Source: Rodentibacter caecimuris
GTDB taxonomy: Bacteria; Pseudomonadota; Gammaproteobacteria; Enterobacterales; Pasteurellaceae
Direction of reading: 5' to 3'
Length of the DNA stretch: 64,000 bases
Assembly: GCF_001019715.1 (NCBI RefSeq)
Contig: NZ_BBXJ01000001.1
Coordinates: forward strand, 2,480,001-2,544,000
In this document: positions 1 to 8,603 of the stretch, piece by piece
Layout of the letters: each line of letters opens with the position of its first letter
Position numbering within the stretch: the first letter of the stretch is position 1
The notes under the pieces: model-generated
What the model was told of the DNA's origin: nothing
The model's database searches: none
The model's input: only the letters and a program-made list of their open reading frames with translations
Made by a program: the position numbers and the translations under genes

Positions 1-1708
1 TATCCAACGCCCATTTGATGATGGTGAGGGTGCGTAATCCCAAGAAGTCAAATTTGACTAAACCGGCATATTCCACATCATTTTTATCAAAGTGGGTTAC
101 TGGGTGAAGGCCTTCACTATCACAATAAAGCGGGGCAAAATCGGTAATTAAAGTAGGTGAAATCACCACGCCGCCGGCGTGCTTACCGGCATTTCGGGTT
201 ACGCCTTCCAGCTTGCGCGCCATATCAATTAGCGCTTGCACTTCCTCATCGCTGTCATAGGCGGCTTGTAATTGTGGCTCAATCTCAAAGGCCTTGGCAA
301 GTGTCATGCCCGGATCTGGCGGAATCAATTTAGAAATGCGATCCACAAAACCGTAGGGGTGCCCCAATACCCGCCCGACATCGCGAATCACCGCCTTCGC
401 CGCCATCGTACCGAAAGTAATAATTTGTGATACCGCACCACGCCCATAGGTGTCCGCTACGTGCTCAATCACACGATCCCGTCCGTCCATACAGAAATCC
501 ACGTCAAAATCGGGCATGGAGACACGTTCAGGGTTTAAGAAACGTTCAAAAAGCAAATCAAATTCTAAGGGATCGAGATCGGTAATTTTTAACGCATACG
601 CCACCAATGACCCCGCACCAGAACCCCGTCCCGGCCCCACGGGAATATCATTATCTTTCGACCATTGAATAAACTCCATCACGATCAAAAAGTAACCGGG
701 AAACCCCATTTGGTTAATTACATCAAGTTCTACTTGCAAACGTTCATCATATTCCGCACGTTTTTCCGACCGCACTTTTTCATCGGGAAATAAAAACGCC
801 AACCGTTCTTCCAAGCCCTCTTTCGATTTCATCACCAAATAATCTTCCGTACTCAGTTTCCCCGTTGGGAATTGCGGTAAGAAATATTGCCCAAGGCGCA
901 AGGTAACACTGCAACGCTGTGCGATTAATAGGGTGTTTTCAAGGGCGGAAGGAATATCGGCAAATAACGCACACATTTCCTCTTCAGTACGGAAATACTG
1001 CTGTGTCGTGTAAAGTTTAGGGCGTTTGGGATCATCCAAGGTATAGCCGTCATGAATCGCCACGCGGATTTCATGGGCTTCCGCATCATCCGACTTTAAA
1101 AATACAACATCATTGGTTGCCACAAGGGGTAAATGTTGAGTCTCCGCAAGGGCACAAGCGGCTTTGATATAACGTTCTTCATCAGGCTTGCCGGTTCGGG
1201 TTAATGCCAGATAAAAATGATCAGGAAAAAATTCTTGGTAAAAACCGACCGCACTTTGTGTTTCCGCCGCATTTTCTTTCAACAATTTTTTACCCACATC
1301 ACCTTTTGTTCCGCCGGATAAAATAATCACGCCCTCACGGTGTTCGATCAACCAATCTTGATCGATGTAAGGCAAATCGTCATAGCCCCGTTGGTAAGCC
1401 TTCGATAAGAGCAGTGTGATATTTTTATAGCCCGTATTATTTTTCGCAAGTAAGGTCAGCTCAAATAATTCATCACCGCATAGCTCGCTACGCACTCGCA
1501 CATCCGCACCAATAATCGGTTTAATGCCGGCAGACAATGCTTCCCCATAAAAACGCACGACACCACAAAAATTGGTGAAATCCGTCAGTGCCATCGCCAC
1601 CATATTATTTTCCGCACAGGTTTTAATCAATGGTTTTACCTTGGCAATCCCATCAATCATGGAAAAATCACTGTGTGTACGGAGATGGACGAAACGGGGT
1701 TGTGTCAT
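1..1708 (-). CDS. dnaE: DNA polymerase III alpha subunit, N-terminal part (runs off the window)
   Basis: The catalytic subunit of the replicative polymerase; about the first 569 codons are present and the 3' part lies beyond base 1. The start ATG at 1708 follows a Shine-Dalgarno AAGGA. The N-terminus shows the PHP-domain signature [13 protein letters not shown]. The polymerase active-site motif [15 protein letters not shown] lies near residue 400 and holds the first two catalytic aspartates. A third motif, [15 protein letters not shown], close to the window edge supplies the third. All three match the C-family polymerases, so the enzyme looks intact as far as it can be seen. Uptake signals lie inside the gene at 769-777 and 1248-1256. 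No transcription partner is visible upstream, where a GlxA-type regulator ends at 1850 on the same strand. Confidence 0.97.
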   Translation of the reverse strand, partial: MTQPRFVHLRTHSDFSMIDGIAKVKPLIKTCAENNMVAMALTDFTNFCGVVRFYGEALSAGIKPIIGADVRVRSELCGDELFELTLLAKNNTGYKNITLLLSKAYQRGYDDLPYIDQDWLIEHREGVIILSGGTKGDVGKKLLKENAAETQSAVGFYQEFFPDHFYLALTRTGKPDEERYIKAACALAETQHLPLVATNDVVFLKSDDAEAHEIRVAIHDGYTLDDPKRPKLYTTQQYFRTEEEMCALFADIPSALENTLLIAQRCSVTLRLGQYFLPQFPTGKLSTEDYLVMKSKEGLEERLAFLFPDEKVRSEKRAEYDERLQVELDVINQMGFPGYFLIVMEFIQWSKDNDIPVGPGRGSGAGSLVAYALKITDLDPLEFDLLFERFLNPERVSMPDFDVDFCMDGRDRVIEHVADTYGRGAVSQIITFGTMAAKAVIRDVGRVLGHPYGFVDRISKLIPPDPGMTLAKAFEIEPQLQAAYDSDEEVQALIDMARKLEGVTRNAGKHAGGVVISPTLITDFAPLYCDSEGLHPVTHFDKNDVEYAGLVKFDFLGLRTLTIIKWALD

Positions 1709-1849
1709 TTAAAATCCTTGAAAGTGCTGTCAATTTGAATACATTTTATAGGCGAGTATTATACGGAAATTTGGGTTGAAGGGAAAACAAAGGTCTTAAT
1801 GATCTATGTCAATTTGGCCTTCGTTTTATTCCATATTGCCTTTTATATC

Positions 1850-2797
1850 TTATGATACAGAAAACCGCTTTTGCCATTGTTTTGGGCTGATATGGTGTTT
1901 GGCTTTAAAATGCTGGCGAAATGCTGTTGTGGAATGAAAGCCAATTTGGTGAGCAATGTCGTCAATCGTTAATTTGGTACTTTCTAATAATTCCCGCCCT
2001 TTTTGTAACCGAACCTCAATCAACCATTCAGTGAATGCCATTCCGGTTGTTTGACGGAAATGACGGGTAAATGTGCTGCGGCTCATCATTAACTTTTCAG
2101 CGAGTATATCAATAGAATAGTCAGCGTTTAGGTTAGTCCTCATGATATCTAACCATTCGTTGATGTTTTCATTAGCGGTTTTGCGTGCGATAGGTTGTTC
2201 AATAAATTGTGCTTGTCCTCCTTCCCGATGAGGAGAAATCACCAACAAACGTGCCAGTTGATTGGCAATTTTTACACCATATTGGCGGCGAACAATCGCA
2301 AGACAGCAATCTAACCCTGCAGACGTTCCCGCAGAGGTGATGATATTTTCATCTTCAATATAAATTGCATTGCAGTCTAATTTTACCTGTGGGAAACGTT
2401 GTTTAAAATCAGTTTCACCTAACCAATGTGTCGTGGCCTTTTTACCATTTAGTAATCCGGCATAAGCCAGTGAATATGCCCCATAACACAATCCGACAAT
2501 CGTCGTACCACGTTTTGCCGCTTGTTGTAACGCTTGTATGAACACATCAGAAGGGGGAGACACTGCATTGTCCCAACCGGGTATGACAACAAAATCGGCT
2601 TGAGCTAACAAACTCAGATCACCATCCGTCATAATCGTGGCGGGATAAGACCGTGCAACCATTGGATTTTCTGCCACGATTTTAACCTTAAATAAAGGCT
2701 TCTCATCAATTTCTGTTGAAAAAACCATATACGGCACAGAAAACTGAAAAGGATTAAAGTTGGGATAAAGTACAAGTGCAACAGTTGGAATAGGCAT
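1850..2797 (-). CDS. GlxA-family transcriptional regulator (DJ-1/PfpI domain plus AraC-type HTH)
   Basis: A 315-residue regulator. Roughly residues 1-180 form a DJ-1/PfpI-like domain, beginning PIPTVALVLYPNF and containing GLCYGAYSLAYAGLL around the nucleophile-elbow cysteine. The C-terminal ~100 residues are a double helix-turn-helix of the AraC/XylS type (MSRSTFTRHFRQTTG and IAHQIGFHSTTAFRQHF). I chose ATG 2797; reading upstream to TTG 2827 would add ten residues that do not belong to the domain. It is divergent from the secreted MBL-fold gene at 2940, so it probably controls that gene and itself from the 2798-2939 spacer. Family members sense small metabolites, but the ligand here is unknown. 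Confidence 0.88.
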   Translation of the reverse strand: MPIPTVALVLYPNFNPFQFSVPYMVFSTEIDEKPLFKVKIVAENPMVARSYPATIMTDGDLSLLAQADFVVIPGWDNAVSPPSDVFIQALQQAAKRGTTIVGLCYGAYSLAYAGLLNGKKATTHWLGETDFKQRFPQVKLDCNAIYIEDENIITSAGTSAGLDCCLAIVRRQYGVKIANQLARLLVISPHREGGQAQFIEQPIARKTANENINEWLDIMRTNLNADYSIDILAEKLMMSRSTFTRHFRQTTGMAFTEWLIEVRLQKGRELLESTKLTIDDIAHQIGFHSTTAFRQHFKAKHHISPKQWQKRFSVS

Positions 2798-2839
2798 TTT
2801 TTTCTCAATGAAGTAAATTTGACCCAATTTTTTCGATAT

Positions 2840-2868
2840 TTGAATAATAAGTCAATATTTTTTATTTT
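2840..2868 (+). promoter_or_regulatory. Candidate promoter of the MBL-fold gene
   Basis: TTGAAT at 2840-2845 and TATTTT at 2863-2868 are separated by 17 bases and read towards the gene at 2940. The region is very AT-rich, so chance matches are likely. Confidence 0.35.
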
Positions 2869-2890
2869 ATCTCTCTTTCATAATAACCAC

Positions 2891-2906
2891 ACCGCACACA
2901 AGCGGT
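2891..2906. promoter_or_regulatory. Small inverted repeat (possible operator) containing an Apl-type uptake core
   Basis: ACCGC and GCGGT face each other across six bases, 34 bases before the start of the MBL-fold gene and inside the spacer shared with the GlxA-type regulator. This could be a regulator site. The right half also reads ACAAGCGGT (2898-2906), the uptake core of the Actinobacillus pleuropneumoniae subclade rather than the AAGTGCGGT used elsewhere in this window. Confidence 0.3.
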
Positions 2907-2939
2907 TTAATTTATCTTATTTTTACAAGAGGAAACAAA

Positions 2940-3785
2940 ATGAAATTAAAACCTATCTTATTGACACTCGTGGCTGCAACCTTGGCAACAACGGCTCATG
3001 CCGAAATCAGCTATCAGCATATCCGTAATGCGACCGCCAAAATTGAAATGGCAGGTAGCACGTTTTTAGTCGATCCCTATCTTGCCCCTAAAGGCACTTA
3101 TGCAGGCTTTGAAGGCACGATTAACAGTCAAAAACGTAATCCGTTGATTGATATGGTAGAGCCGGTTGAGAAAGTATTAGAAGGCGTTGATGCGGTGATT
3201 GTGACACATACCCACGCTGATCATTGGGACGAATATGCACAAAAAATGTTACCGAAAACCTTACCGATTTTTGTACAAAATGCCGGTGATGCACAAATTA
3301 TCCGCTCACAAGGCTTTAAAGATGTTAGAGTCGTAGGTAAAAATACAGAATTTAACCAAGTAAAATTAAGCAAGACCGGCGGACAACACGGTACGGATCA
3401 AATGTACTCTACCCCACAATTTGCTGAAATTGCAGGTGAAGCAATGGGCGTGGTAATGCAAGCGGACGGAGAAAAAACACTGTATATCGTAGGCGATACC
3501 ATTTGGAATGAAGAAGTAGATTTTGCACTCAACCGTTATAAACCCGAAGTGATTGTTATGAATACGGGTTATGCACAAATGGAAGGTAATTCAGATAGTA
3601 TTATTATGGGGAAAGCCGATGTGGCGAAAGCCCGTCAGGTTGCGCCAAAAGCCGATATTATTACGGTCCATATGGATGCGGTCAATCACGCTTCGGTGAC
3701 ATCCGATGAAATGCGAAAATTCGTGAAGGAAAACAATTTGAGCAAAGTTGCTGTGCCAAAAGAGAGTGAAGTATTGAAATATTAA
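2940..3785 (+). CDS. Exported metallo-beta-lactamase-fold hydrolase (UlaG-like)
   Basis: A 281-residue protein with a Sec signal peptide (MKLKPILLTLVAATLATTAHA, likely cut after AHA near residue 21) and a single MBL domain. The metal-binding motif THTHADHWDEY lies near residue 85, and further ligand motifs are GGQHGTD, YIVGDT and TVHMDAVNH. The layout resembles UlaG/YcfI-type hydrolases, but UlaG itself is cytoplasmic, so this is a periplasmic relative of unknown substrate. The Shine-Dalgarno AAGAGGAAA precedes the ATG. It is divergent from the GlxA-type regulator, and the two look like a regulator-effector pair. No Haemophilus-type uptake signal lies in either gene, unlike their neighbours. 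Confidence 0.85.
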   Translation: MKLKPILLTLVAATLATTAHAEISYQHIRNATAKIEMAGSTFLVDPYLAPKGTYAGFEGTINSQKRNPLIDMVEPVEKVLEGVDAVIVTHTHADHWDEYAQKMLPKTLPIFVQNAGDAQIIRSQGFKDVRVVGKNTEFNQVKLSKTGGQHGTDQMYSTPQFAEIAGEAMGVVMQADGEKTLYIVGDTIWNEEVDFALNRYKPEVIVMNTGYAQMEGNSDSIIMGKADVAKARQVAPKADIITVHMDAVNHASVTSDEMRKFVKENNLSKVAVPKESEVLKY

Positions 3786-3849
3786 TGCTGGGTAAGAAAT
3801 GAGTTAGACGAAATTCTGTCTATTCTTTTCAAATTAAAACCTATAATGA

Positions 3850-3891
3850 AAAGTGGTCGTAAAATCTTAAGGATTTTCGACCGCACTTTTA
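3850..3891. terminator. Bidirectional terminator built from an inverted uptake-signal pair
   Basis: AAAAGTGGTCG and CGACCGCACTTTT pair around an inner AAAATC/GATTTT stem between the convergent MBL-fold and gpt genes. The right arm is a full uptake signal (3881-3889). The left arm lacks two of its bases, giving a bulge. T runs on both sides allow use in both directions. Confidence 0.7.
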
Positions 3892-3902
3892 TTTTAAAAG
3901 TC

Positions 3903-4370
3903 TTATTTTCTCGCAAGAGGAGGAACAAACGCTAAACCTAAATCCCAAGGTTGTTCAATCCATGTGTTTTGCGGAATGTCGATGATATAATCGTCCACTA
4001 ATTTTGCCCCTGCCGGTTTGGCGAAAACGGTGACAAATTTTGCATTAGGATACATTTCACGAATTGCACGAGCGGTGTTGCCGGTATCGACCAAATCATC
4101 AACAACGATAAAGCCTTCCCCACCGTTTGGTACTTCCGCCGCGTGTAAAACTTGGAGTTCCCCTTGGCTTGTGTGATCGTGATAACTGGCGATACAAACG
4201 GTTTCTACGTGGCGAATGCTTAATTCACGCGCTAATACCGCTGCCGGAAATAAACCGCCACGGCTCACCGCAATAATGCCTTTCCATTGGGAAGCGGGAA
4301 GTAAACGTTCTGATAATTTGCGGGCGTGCATTTGGAACATATCCCAAGTCACCACATATTTTTCGCTCAT
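3903..4370 (-). CDS. gpt: Xanthine-guanine phosphoribosyltransferase
   Basis: 155 residues, the usual length. It salvages guanine and xanthine by transferring phosphoribose from PRPP. The PRPP-binding loop [12 protein letters not shown] lies near residues 88-99, an N-terminal VSRGGLFPA supplies the second PRPP loop, and the C-terminus [15 protein letters not shown] matches Gpt. It is divergently placed from pepD across a 100-base spacer, an arrangement I recall from Haemophilus influenzae. I see no clear PurR box in the spacer. Confidence 0.96.
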   Translation of the reverse strand: MSEKYVVTWDMFQMHARKLSERLLPASQWKGIIAVSRGGLFPAAVLARELSIRHVETVCIASYHDHTSQGELQVLHAAEVPNGGEGFIVVDDLVDTGNTARAIREMYPNAKFVTVFAKPAGAKLVDDYIIDIPQNTWIEQPWDLGLAFVPPLARK

Positions 4371-4470
4371 AATTACACCTTAGTATCGATAAATAAAAAT
4401 CGCGTAAGGATAACCTGAAACGGGGTTTTATGCTATTATTTCGTGAAATTTTTCGCAAAAAGGAAAGAAT

Positions 4471-5925
4471 ATGTCTGAAATTACCACCCTACAACCACAA
4501 TTATTATGGAAATGGTTTGATCAAATTTGTGCTATCCCTCACCCTTCCCATCATGAGGACGAATTGGCAAATTTCATTGTCAATTGGGCGAAAGAAAAAC
4601 AGTTTTTTGTGGAACGTGATGACGCGGGCAATGTGTTAATTCGTAAACCGGCAACCGCCGGAATGGAAAACCGCACGCCGGTGGCATTGCAAGCTCATTT
4701 GGATATGGTGCCGCAAGCCAATGAAGACAATCCGCACAATTTCACCCAAGATCCAATTCGCCCCTATATTGACGGCGATTGGGTGAAAGCACAAGGCACC
4801 ACATTGGGAGCTGACAACGGAATTGGTTTAGCCTCTGCCCTTGCAGTGTTGGAAAGTGATGATGTAGCGCATCCGCCTCTTGAAGTGTTACTCACAATGA
4901 CGGAAGAAACCGGCATGGACGGCGCATTAAATCTTCGCCGTAATTGGTTGCAATCCGAAATACTCATTAATACGGATACGGAGGAAATCGGTGAAATTTA
5001 TATCGGTTGTGCCGGCGGCATTAATGCCAATTTGGAATTACCGATAGAACGAGAAAATAATGCTTTCGAGCATTGCCTTCAACTCACCTTAAAGGGCTTG
5101 CGTGGCGGGCATTCCGGTTGTGATATTCACACCGGCAGAGTGAATGCAATTAAGTTGCTTGCCCGTGTGTTGGCAAAACTTTCGCAAAATCAACCGCACT
5201 TTGCTTTAGCGGAAATTCGTGGTGGCTCAATTCGTAATGCGATTCCTCGTGAAGCGGCAGCTGTGCTGACATTCAATGGTGATCTTAATGCCCTTGAAAG
5301 TGCGGTCAGAAATCTTGACGTTTTACTAAAAGAAGAATTAGCGATTGCCGAACCGAATTTAACCCTCTTTGTTGAACCGACTGCCAAAGCCGAAACCGTA
5401 TTTACTGCACAAAGCACAAAAACCGTCATTCACTTGCTCAATGCCCTACCAAACGGTGTGATTCGTAACAGTGATGTGATTAAAAATGTAGTGGAAAGCT
5501 CGCTCAGTATCGGTGTATTAAAAACCGAAAGTGACAAAGTAAAAGGTACGATTTTAATCCGTTCATTGATTGAAAGCGGCAAGGCTTATGTAACCGAACT
5601 ATTAAGCTCCGTTGCCACCTTAGCCGGTGCGAAAACCGAATTCTCCGCCCCTTACCCGGGCTGGAAACCGGTGAATGACTCCGCCATTCTCAACCTAACG
5701 AAAAAACATTATGCCGACGTATTAGGCAAAGACCCTGAAATCAAAGTGATCCATGCAGGCTTGGAATGTGGTTTGCTTAAAGAACATTACCCACATATTG
5801 ATATGGTTTCCTTAGGGCCTACAATCCGCAACGCCCACTCACCGGATGAAAAAGTACAGATCTCCACAGTGAAGACTTATTGGGAGGTGCTGGTGAGGGT
5901 TTTGGGAGATATTTCGATTAAGTAA
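4471..5925 (+). CDS. pepD: Aminoacyl-histidine dipeptidase (peptidase D), M20 family
   Basis: 484 residues, the usual length for cytosolic PepD, which hydrolyses Xaa-His dipeptides with a two-metal centre. Metal-site signatures are [10 protein letters not shown] (residues about 73-82), [12 protein letters not shown] and the catalytic [10 protein letters not shown]. The lid domain carries [14 protein letters not shown], and the last metal ligand region is [11 protein letters not shown]. The Shine-Dalgarno AAGGAAAG precedes the ATG. Uptake signals lie inside at 5193-5201 and 5298-5306. It converges with the SIR2-domain gene across a terminator hairpin. Confidence 0.96.
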   Translation: MSEITTLQPQLLWKWFDQICAIPHPSHHEDELANFIVNWAKEKQFFVERDDAGNVLIRKPATAGMENRTPVALQAHLDMVPQANEDNPHNFTQDPIRPYIDGDWVKAQGTTLGADNGIGLASALAVLESDDVAHPPLEVLLTMTEETGMDGALNLRRNWLQSEILINTDTEEIGEIYIGCAGGINANLELPIERENNAFEHCLQLTLKGLRGGHSGCDIHTGRVNAIKLLARVLAKLSQNQPHFALAEIRGGSIRNAIPREAAAVLTFNGDLNALESAVRNLDVLLKEELAIAEPNLTLFVEPTAKAETVFTAQSTKTVIHLLNALPNGVIRNSDVIKNVVESSLSIGVLKTESDKVKGTILIRSLIESGKAYVTELLSSVATLAGAKTEFSAPYPGWKPVNDSAILNLTKKHYADVLGKDPEIKVIHAGLECGLLKEHYPHIDMVSLGPTIRNAHSPDEKVQISTVKTYWEVLVRVLGDISIK

Positions 5926-5936
5926 AAGGTTAATCC

Positions 5937-5971
5937 AATAAATATGGCAAACTTTATTTGCCATATTTATT
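5937..5971. terminator. Terminator of pepD (perfect 15-bp stem)
   Basis: AATAAATATGGCAAA (5937-5951) and its exact reverse complement (5957-5971) enclose a 5-base loop, CTTTA. It lies 12 bases after the pepD stop and 20 before the end of the convergent SIR2 gene, so it may serve both. Unlike many terminators in this genome it is not made of uptake signals. Confidence 0.75.
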
Positions 5972-5990
5972 ATCAAAAAAGCTTATAGAA

Positions 5991-7289
5991 TTAAATTCCT
6001 AGAATGTTTTTCTTAGCAAAGTCATTAGTTAAATTTTTCTTCGCATATTCTCTTATTATTAGCCTATTATCTGGGATAATATTGCTCCATGAATATTTCC
6101 ACTCTTTTGTTGCCTCCCAAGGACTTGCCCAAGTTCCTATTTTTTTGCAGTTAGAAAGTGAAATCATTGTATATTCTAATATAATATCTCTTAGTTTAGA
6201 TTCTTTTAGATAAATAATACTATTTAAATATATTAGCCAGAGTGCCAATTGATAATACTGATCCCACGCACCATCATTCCCTGTAAGCTCCATTTTCTTT
6301 TTCAAAACATCACTTAGTAAGTTTGTCACATTTTCATCTGAGAGTTCTACTCCTAAAGCCTGAATAGATGACACGATCTCAAATAATGATGTTACTTTTT
6401 TTAGGTATTTAATACTATAACTATAATTTTCATATAGAACCTTCTTTATATCTTGAATTTTCTTATCTTTCAACTCTATTACTTCTTTAATTTTAATATT
6501 AAGTTCTTTAAAAAAATCATTGATTTCCAAACTGTCTATTACGCGAATACCAAAACAAATAAGATAATAATCTTTAGTATATTGAGAGGTTTCTTCTCTA
6601 GATATAAATATTATATTAATTGGAATATATTGATTATTAGAAAAACCTTTATATTCATTAATAATTGCCTTTAAATTTATATCTGACAATGAATAACCTA
6701 AAATAACAACAAGATTTTCATGTAAAGATGTGCTCAATTTCCTAGAGAAATAGGATTCATAATTTATAAATCTAAAATAATCTTCAGCTGTAACAACCAT
6801 ATGAGCAGGAGAATCAATAGAACCATGAATATGATATATATCGACCTTAGCTTCAATTCTTGGTATAGGTTTGCCAGGAGAAAAACTATTATAATCATTA
6901 TTAATTAGTTTTTCCGTTAACTTATCATAATTAGTTGTAATTACCCTAAATTTTCTGCTTGAGAAAAATTCTTTAATACTATCAATTCCATCATCTGATA
7001 AATTCAAAGACGAAATAATAGATGATATTTCATTATAGATAGTTTTCTTTTTACCTTTATCCTTCAACTTTTCAGAAATCAGCTGAGCTTTTTCTTCTAA
7101 ATTTAATGAGTCTTGTTCTAAAATATCTTTTTCTATATCATTATTTTTACAAACTTTCTCTAACAAATCCTTCCAAGACGGAGCTTCACCATTTGTAATC
7201 GCTTTACTAAAACCCGCACCAGTAAAAAAACATAACCGATTATGAATTAAAGCATATGATATTTCTAATAGAATATGATTAGTTGCCAT
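5991..7289 (-). CDS. Stand-alone SIR2-domain protein, putative NAD-consuming defence protein
   Basis: 432 residues. The N-terminal ~270 form a SIR2_2-type domain with the NAD-site motifs in order: FTGAGFS (22-28), TTNYD (118-122), HIHG (153-156) and GYSLSD (198-203). The Asn and His expected for NAD cleavage are present. The remaining ~150 residues are predicted mostly helical, with a lysine-rich linker (270-290) and a Trp-rich end; I do not recognise them. SIR2 domains of this type are NADase effectors in several phage-defence systems (Thoeris ThsA, DSR, SIR2-Argonaute), but no partner gene lies beside it. It is strikingly AT-rich, has no uptake signal in its 1.3 kb or its flanks, and sits between housekeeping genes, which suggests horizontal gain. 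The Shine-Dalgarno AAAGGA precedes the ATG. The 193-base spacer upstream (7290-7482) is AT-rich and holds no convincing gene. The defence role is inferred from family and context. Confidence 0.85.
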   Translation of the reverse strand: MATNHILLEISYALIHNRLCFFTGAGFSKAITNGEAPSWKDLLEKVCKNNDIEKDILEQDSLNLEEKAQLISEKLKDKGKKKTIYNEISSIISSLNLSDDGIDSIKEFFSSRKFRVITTNYDKLTEKLINNDYNSFSPGKPIPRIEAKVDIYHIHGSIDSPAHMVVTAEDYFRFINYESYFSRKLSTSLHENLVVILGYSLSDINLKAIINEYKGFSNNQYIPINIIFISREETSQYTKDYYLICFGIRVIDSLEINDFFKELNIKIKEVIELKDKKIQDIKKVLYENYSYSIKYLKKVTSLFEIVSSIQALGVELSDENVTNLLSDVLKKKMELTGNDGAWDQYYQLALWLIYLNSIIYLKESKLRDIILEYTMISLSNCKKIGTWASPWEATKEWKYSWSNIIPDNRLIIREYAKKNLTNDFAKKNILGI

Positions 7290-7482
7290 TATAAATCCTT
7301 TTGTTAATTTTAATTAGATATTTTTATTCTAAAATAATATCATTAAATATTCTATGTGTTTTTAATAAGAAAAATTCATTCGAGTTTTTACTTTATTTAT
7401 TTTACATAATTAACCTGCTATTTCAGAAGTTAATAATGCTAAAAATTATTAAATTATTTGACAAAAATAAACTAAAATACCA

Positions 7483-8427
7483 CTATTTCGCCCAAAACTG
7501 CCCCTTCACCAACTTATACAACGTCATCAATACAAGTAATCCAATCATCAAATTTGAAAAAATAAAGGCAAACATGGCAATGCCGGATAGTACTTGATTA
7601 TGGTAAAACACAACTGCACTATTTGCCATTGAGGCTAATCCGAATGAGAATGCCCATAAGCCGATGTTTAAGCCTTTTTCGATAATCCAAGGGAAAATTC
7701 TCAATAGAAAGAACATTTGCAAAAAGCCATAGCCCCATAGGATTTTGGCGAAAGTATCCACTTCGCCTTGATTTACCGCTAAATAAGCGGAGGCGGCAAC
7801 AAAAGCAGGGGCGAGGATAATTCCCATCGTGGCACGGAAAGGCGGCTCTAAGGAAGAGATGCGTAAATGCTGGAGCAATACCGGTTCAAAAATAATCCAT
7901 GAGATGAGACCTGCGCCAAAAAATAAGTAGCCGAGGTCGTGATACCCAAGTAAGGCCAGTGAGCTTGCACTGGTGAAGTTTGCGGCGACAGAGGGTAAAT
8001 AAAAAGGTGGGCGTGTTGATTTTTGCTCAAATATACCGCCTTTCCACAGTTCACTCATCCTAAAAGAAGAAAACAATAATTGCCCGATAGTTCCTAACCA
8101 AATCATTACTTCTGCAATAACAGGATTCCAGCGATACGCAATATCACCGATTAACATCGTTGTGATGGGAATTAATGCAATAAAAGAAAAACGAACGGGG
8201 CAGCGGTATTCTTCCTTCACCTCGTGGAAATAATAGCGTAATTTATAGCCATACATGGCAACAAAGAGCGACCAGACAAAGATAGCCGTAATGCCGATCA
8301 CATCACTAACCGTTTGTACCCAAGGGGAGAAAGTGTCCAAATGCCACCATGCTAAGGATAGCGCCGCTAATCCGAGAGGAATACCAAAATAGGCGGTAGG
8401 TAAAGGGAAAGGTTTTGTTGTATTCAT
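7483..8427 (-). CDS. tehA: TehA, SLAC1-family anion channel / tellurite resistance protein
   Basis: 314 residues with about ten hydrophobic helices. It is very close to what I recall of the structurally solved H. influenzae TehA: the segments VRFSFIALIPITTML, LPSVAANFTSASSLALLGYH, SLEPPFRATMGI and KGLNIGLWAFSFGLASMAN are near identical. This inner-membrane protein forms a trimeric anion channel related to the plant guard-cell channel SLAC1. I start at ATG 8427, which follows GAGGATGA; an upstream in-frame ATG at 8466 would add 13 residues with no better ribosome site. No tehB lies next to it. It lies downstream of rpoC on the same strand, beyond the rpoC terminator. Confidence 0.95.
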   Translation of the reverse strand: MNTTKPFPLPTAYFGIPLGLAALSLAWWHLDTFSPWVQTVSDVIGITAIFVWSLFVAMYGYKLRYYFHEVKEEYRCPVRFSFIALIPITTMLIGDIAYRWNPVIAEVMIWLGTIGQLLFSSFRMSELWKGGIFEQKSTRPPFYLPSVAANFTSASSLALLGYHDLGYLFFGAGLISWIIFEPVLLQHLRISSLEPPFRATMGIILAPAFVAASAYLAVNQGEVDTFAKILWGYGFLQMFFLLRIFPWIIEKGLNIGLWAFSFGLASMANSAVVFYHNQVLSGIAMFAFIFSNLMIGLLVLMTLYKLVKGQFWAK

Positions 8428-8562
8428 TAAATCATCCTCATAAAAATCGTTGAGTAAGTCTAACAATAAATCGTATGGTTTTCTTAAAATCTCAAATTCT
8501 TGTGAAAAAATGACCGCACTTTGAATTCCTATTGCGAAGTCATTAATCCGATAATCATCAAC

Positions 8563-8590
8563 AAAAAAGCCCCTTTCGGGGCTTTTTTAT
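8563..8590 (-). terminator. Intrinsic terminator of the rplJL-rpoBC operon
   Basis: The stem AAAAAAGCCCC/GGGGCTTTTTT around loop TTTC lies 14 bases after the rpoC stop. On the minus strand it is a strong G+C stem followed by six Ts. It is symmetrical and could act in both directions, but no plus-strand gene approaches it. Confidence 0.9.
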
Positions 8591-8603
8591 CTATCTTGCA
8601 AAA

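Noticed and set aside
2798-2827. Upstream TTG start adding ten residues to the GlxA-type regulator
   Set aside because: The ATG at 2797 fits the start of the DJ-1 domain; TTG is a weaker start and the extra residues are not family-like.
7301-7597. 98-codon plus-strand frame upstream of the SIR2 gene
   Set aside because: It lies in very AT-rich DNA, overlaps the 3' end of tehA, has low-complexity Phe/Ile/Asn content and no ribosome site.
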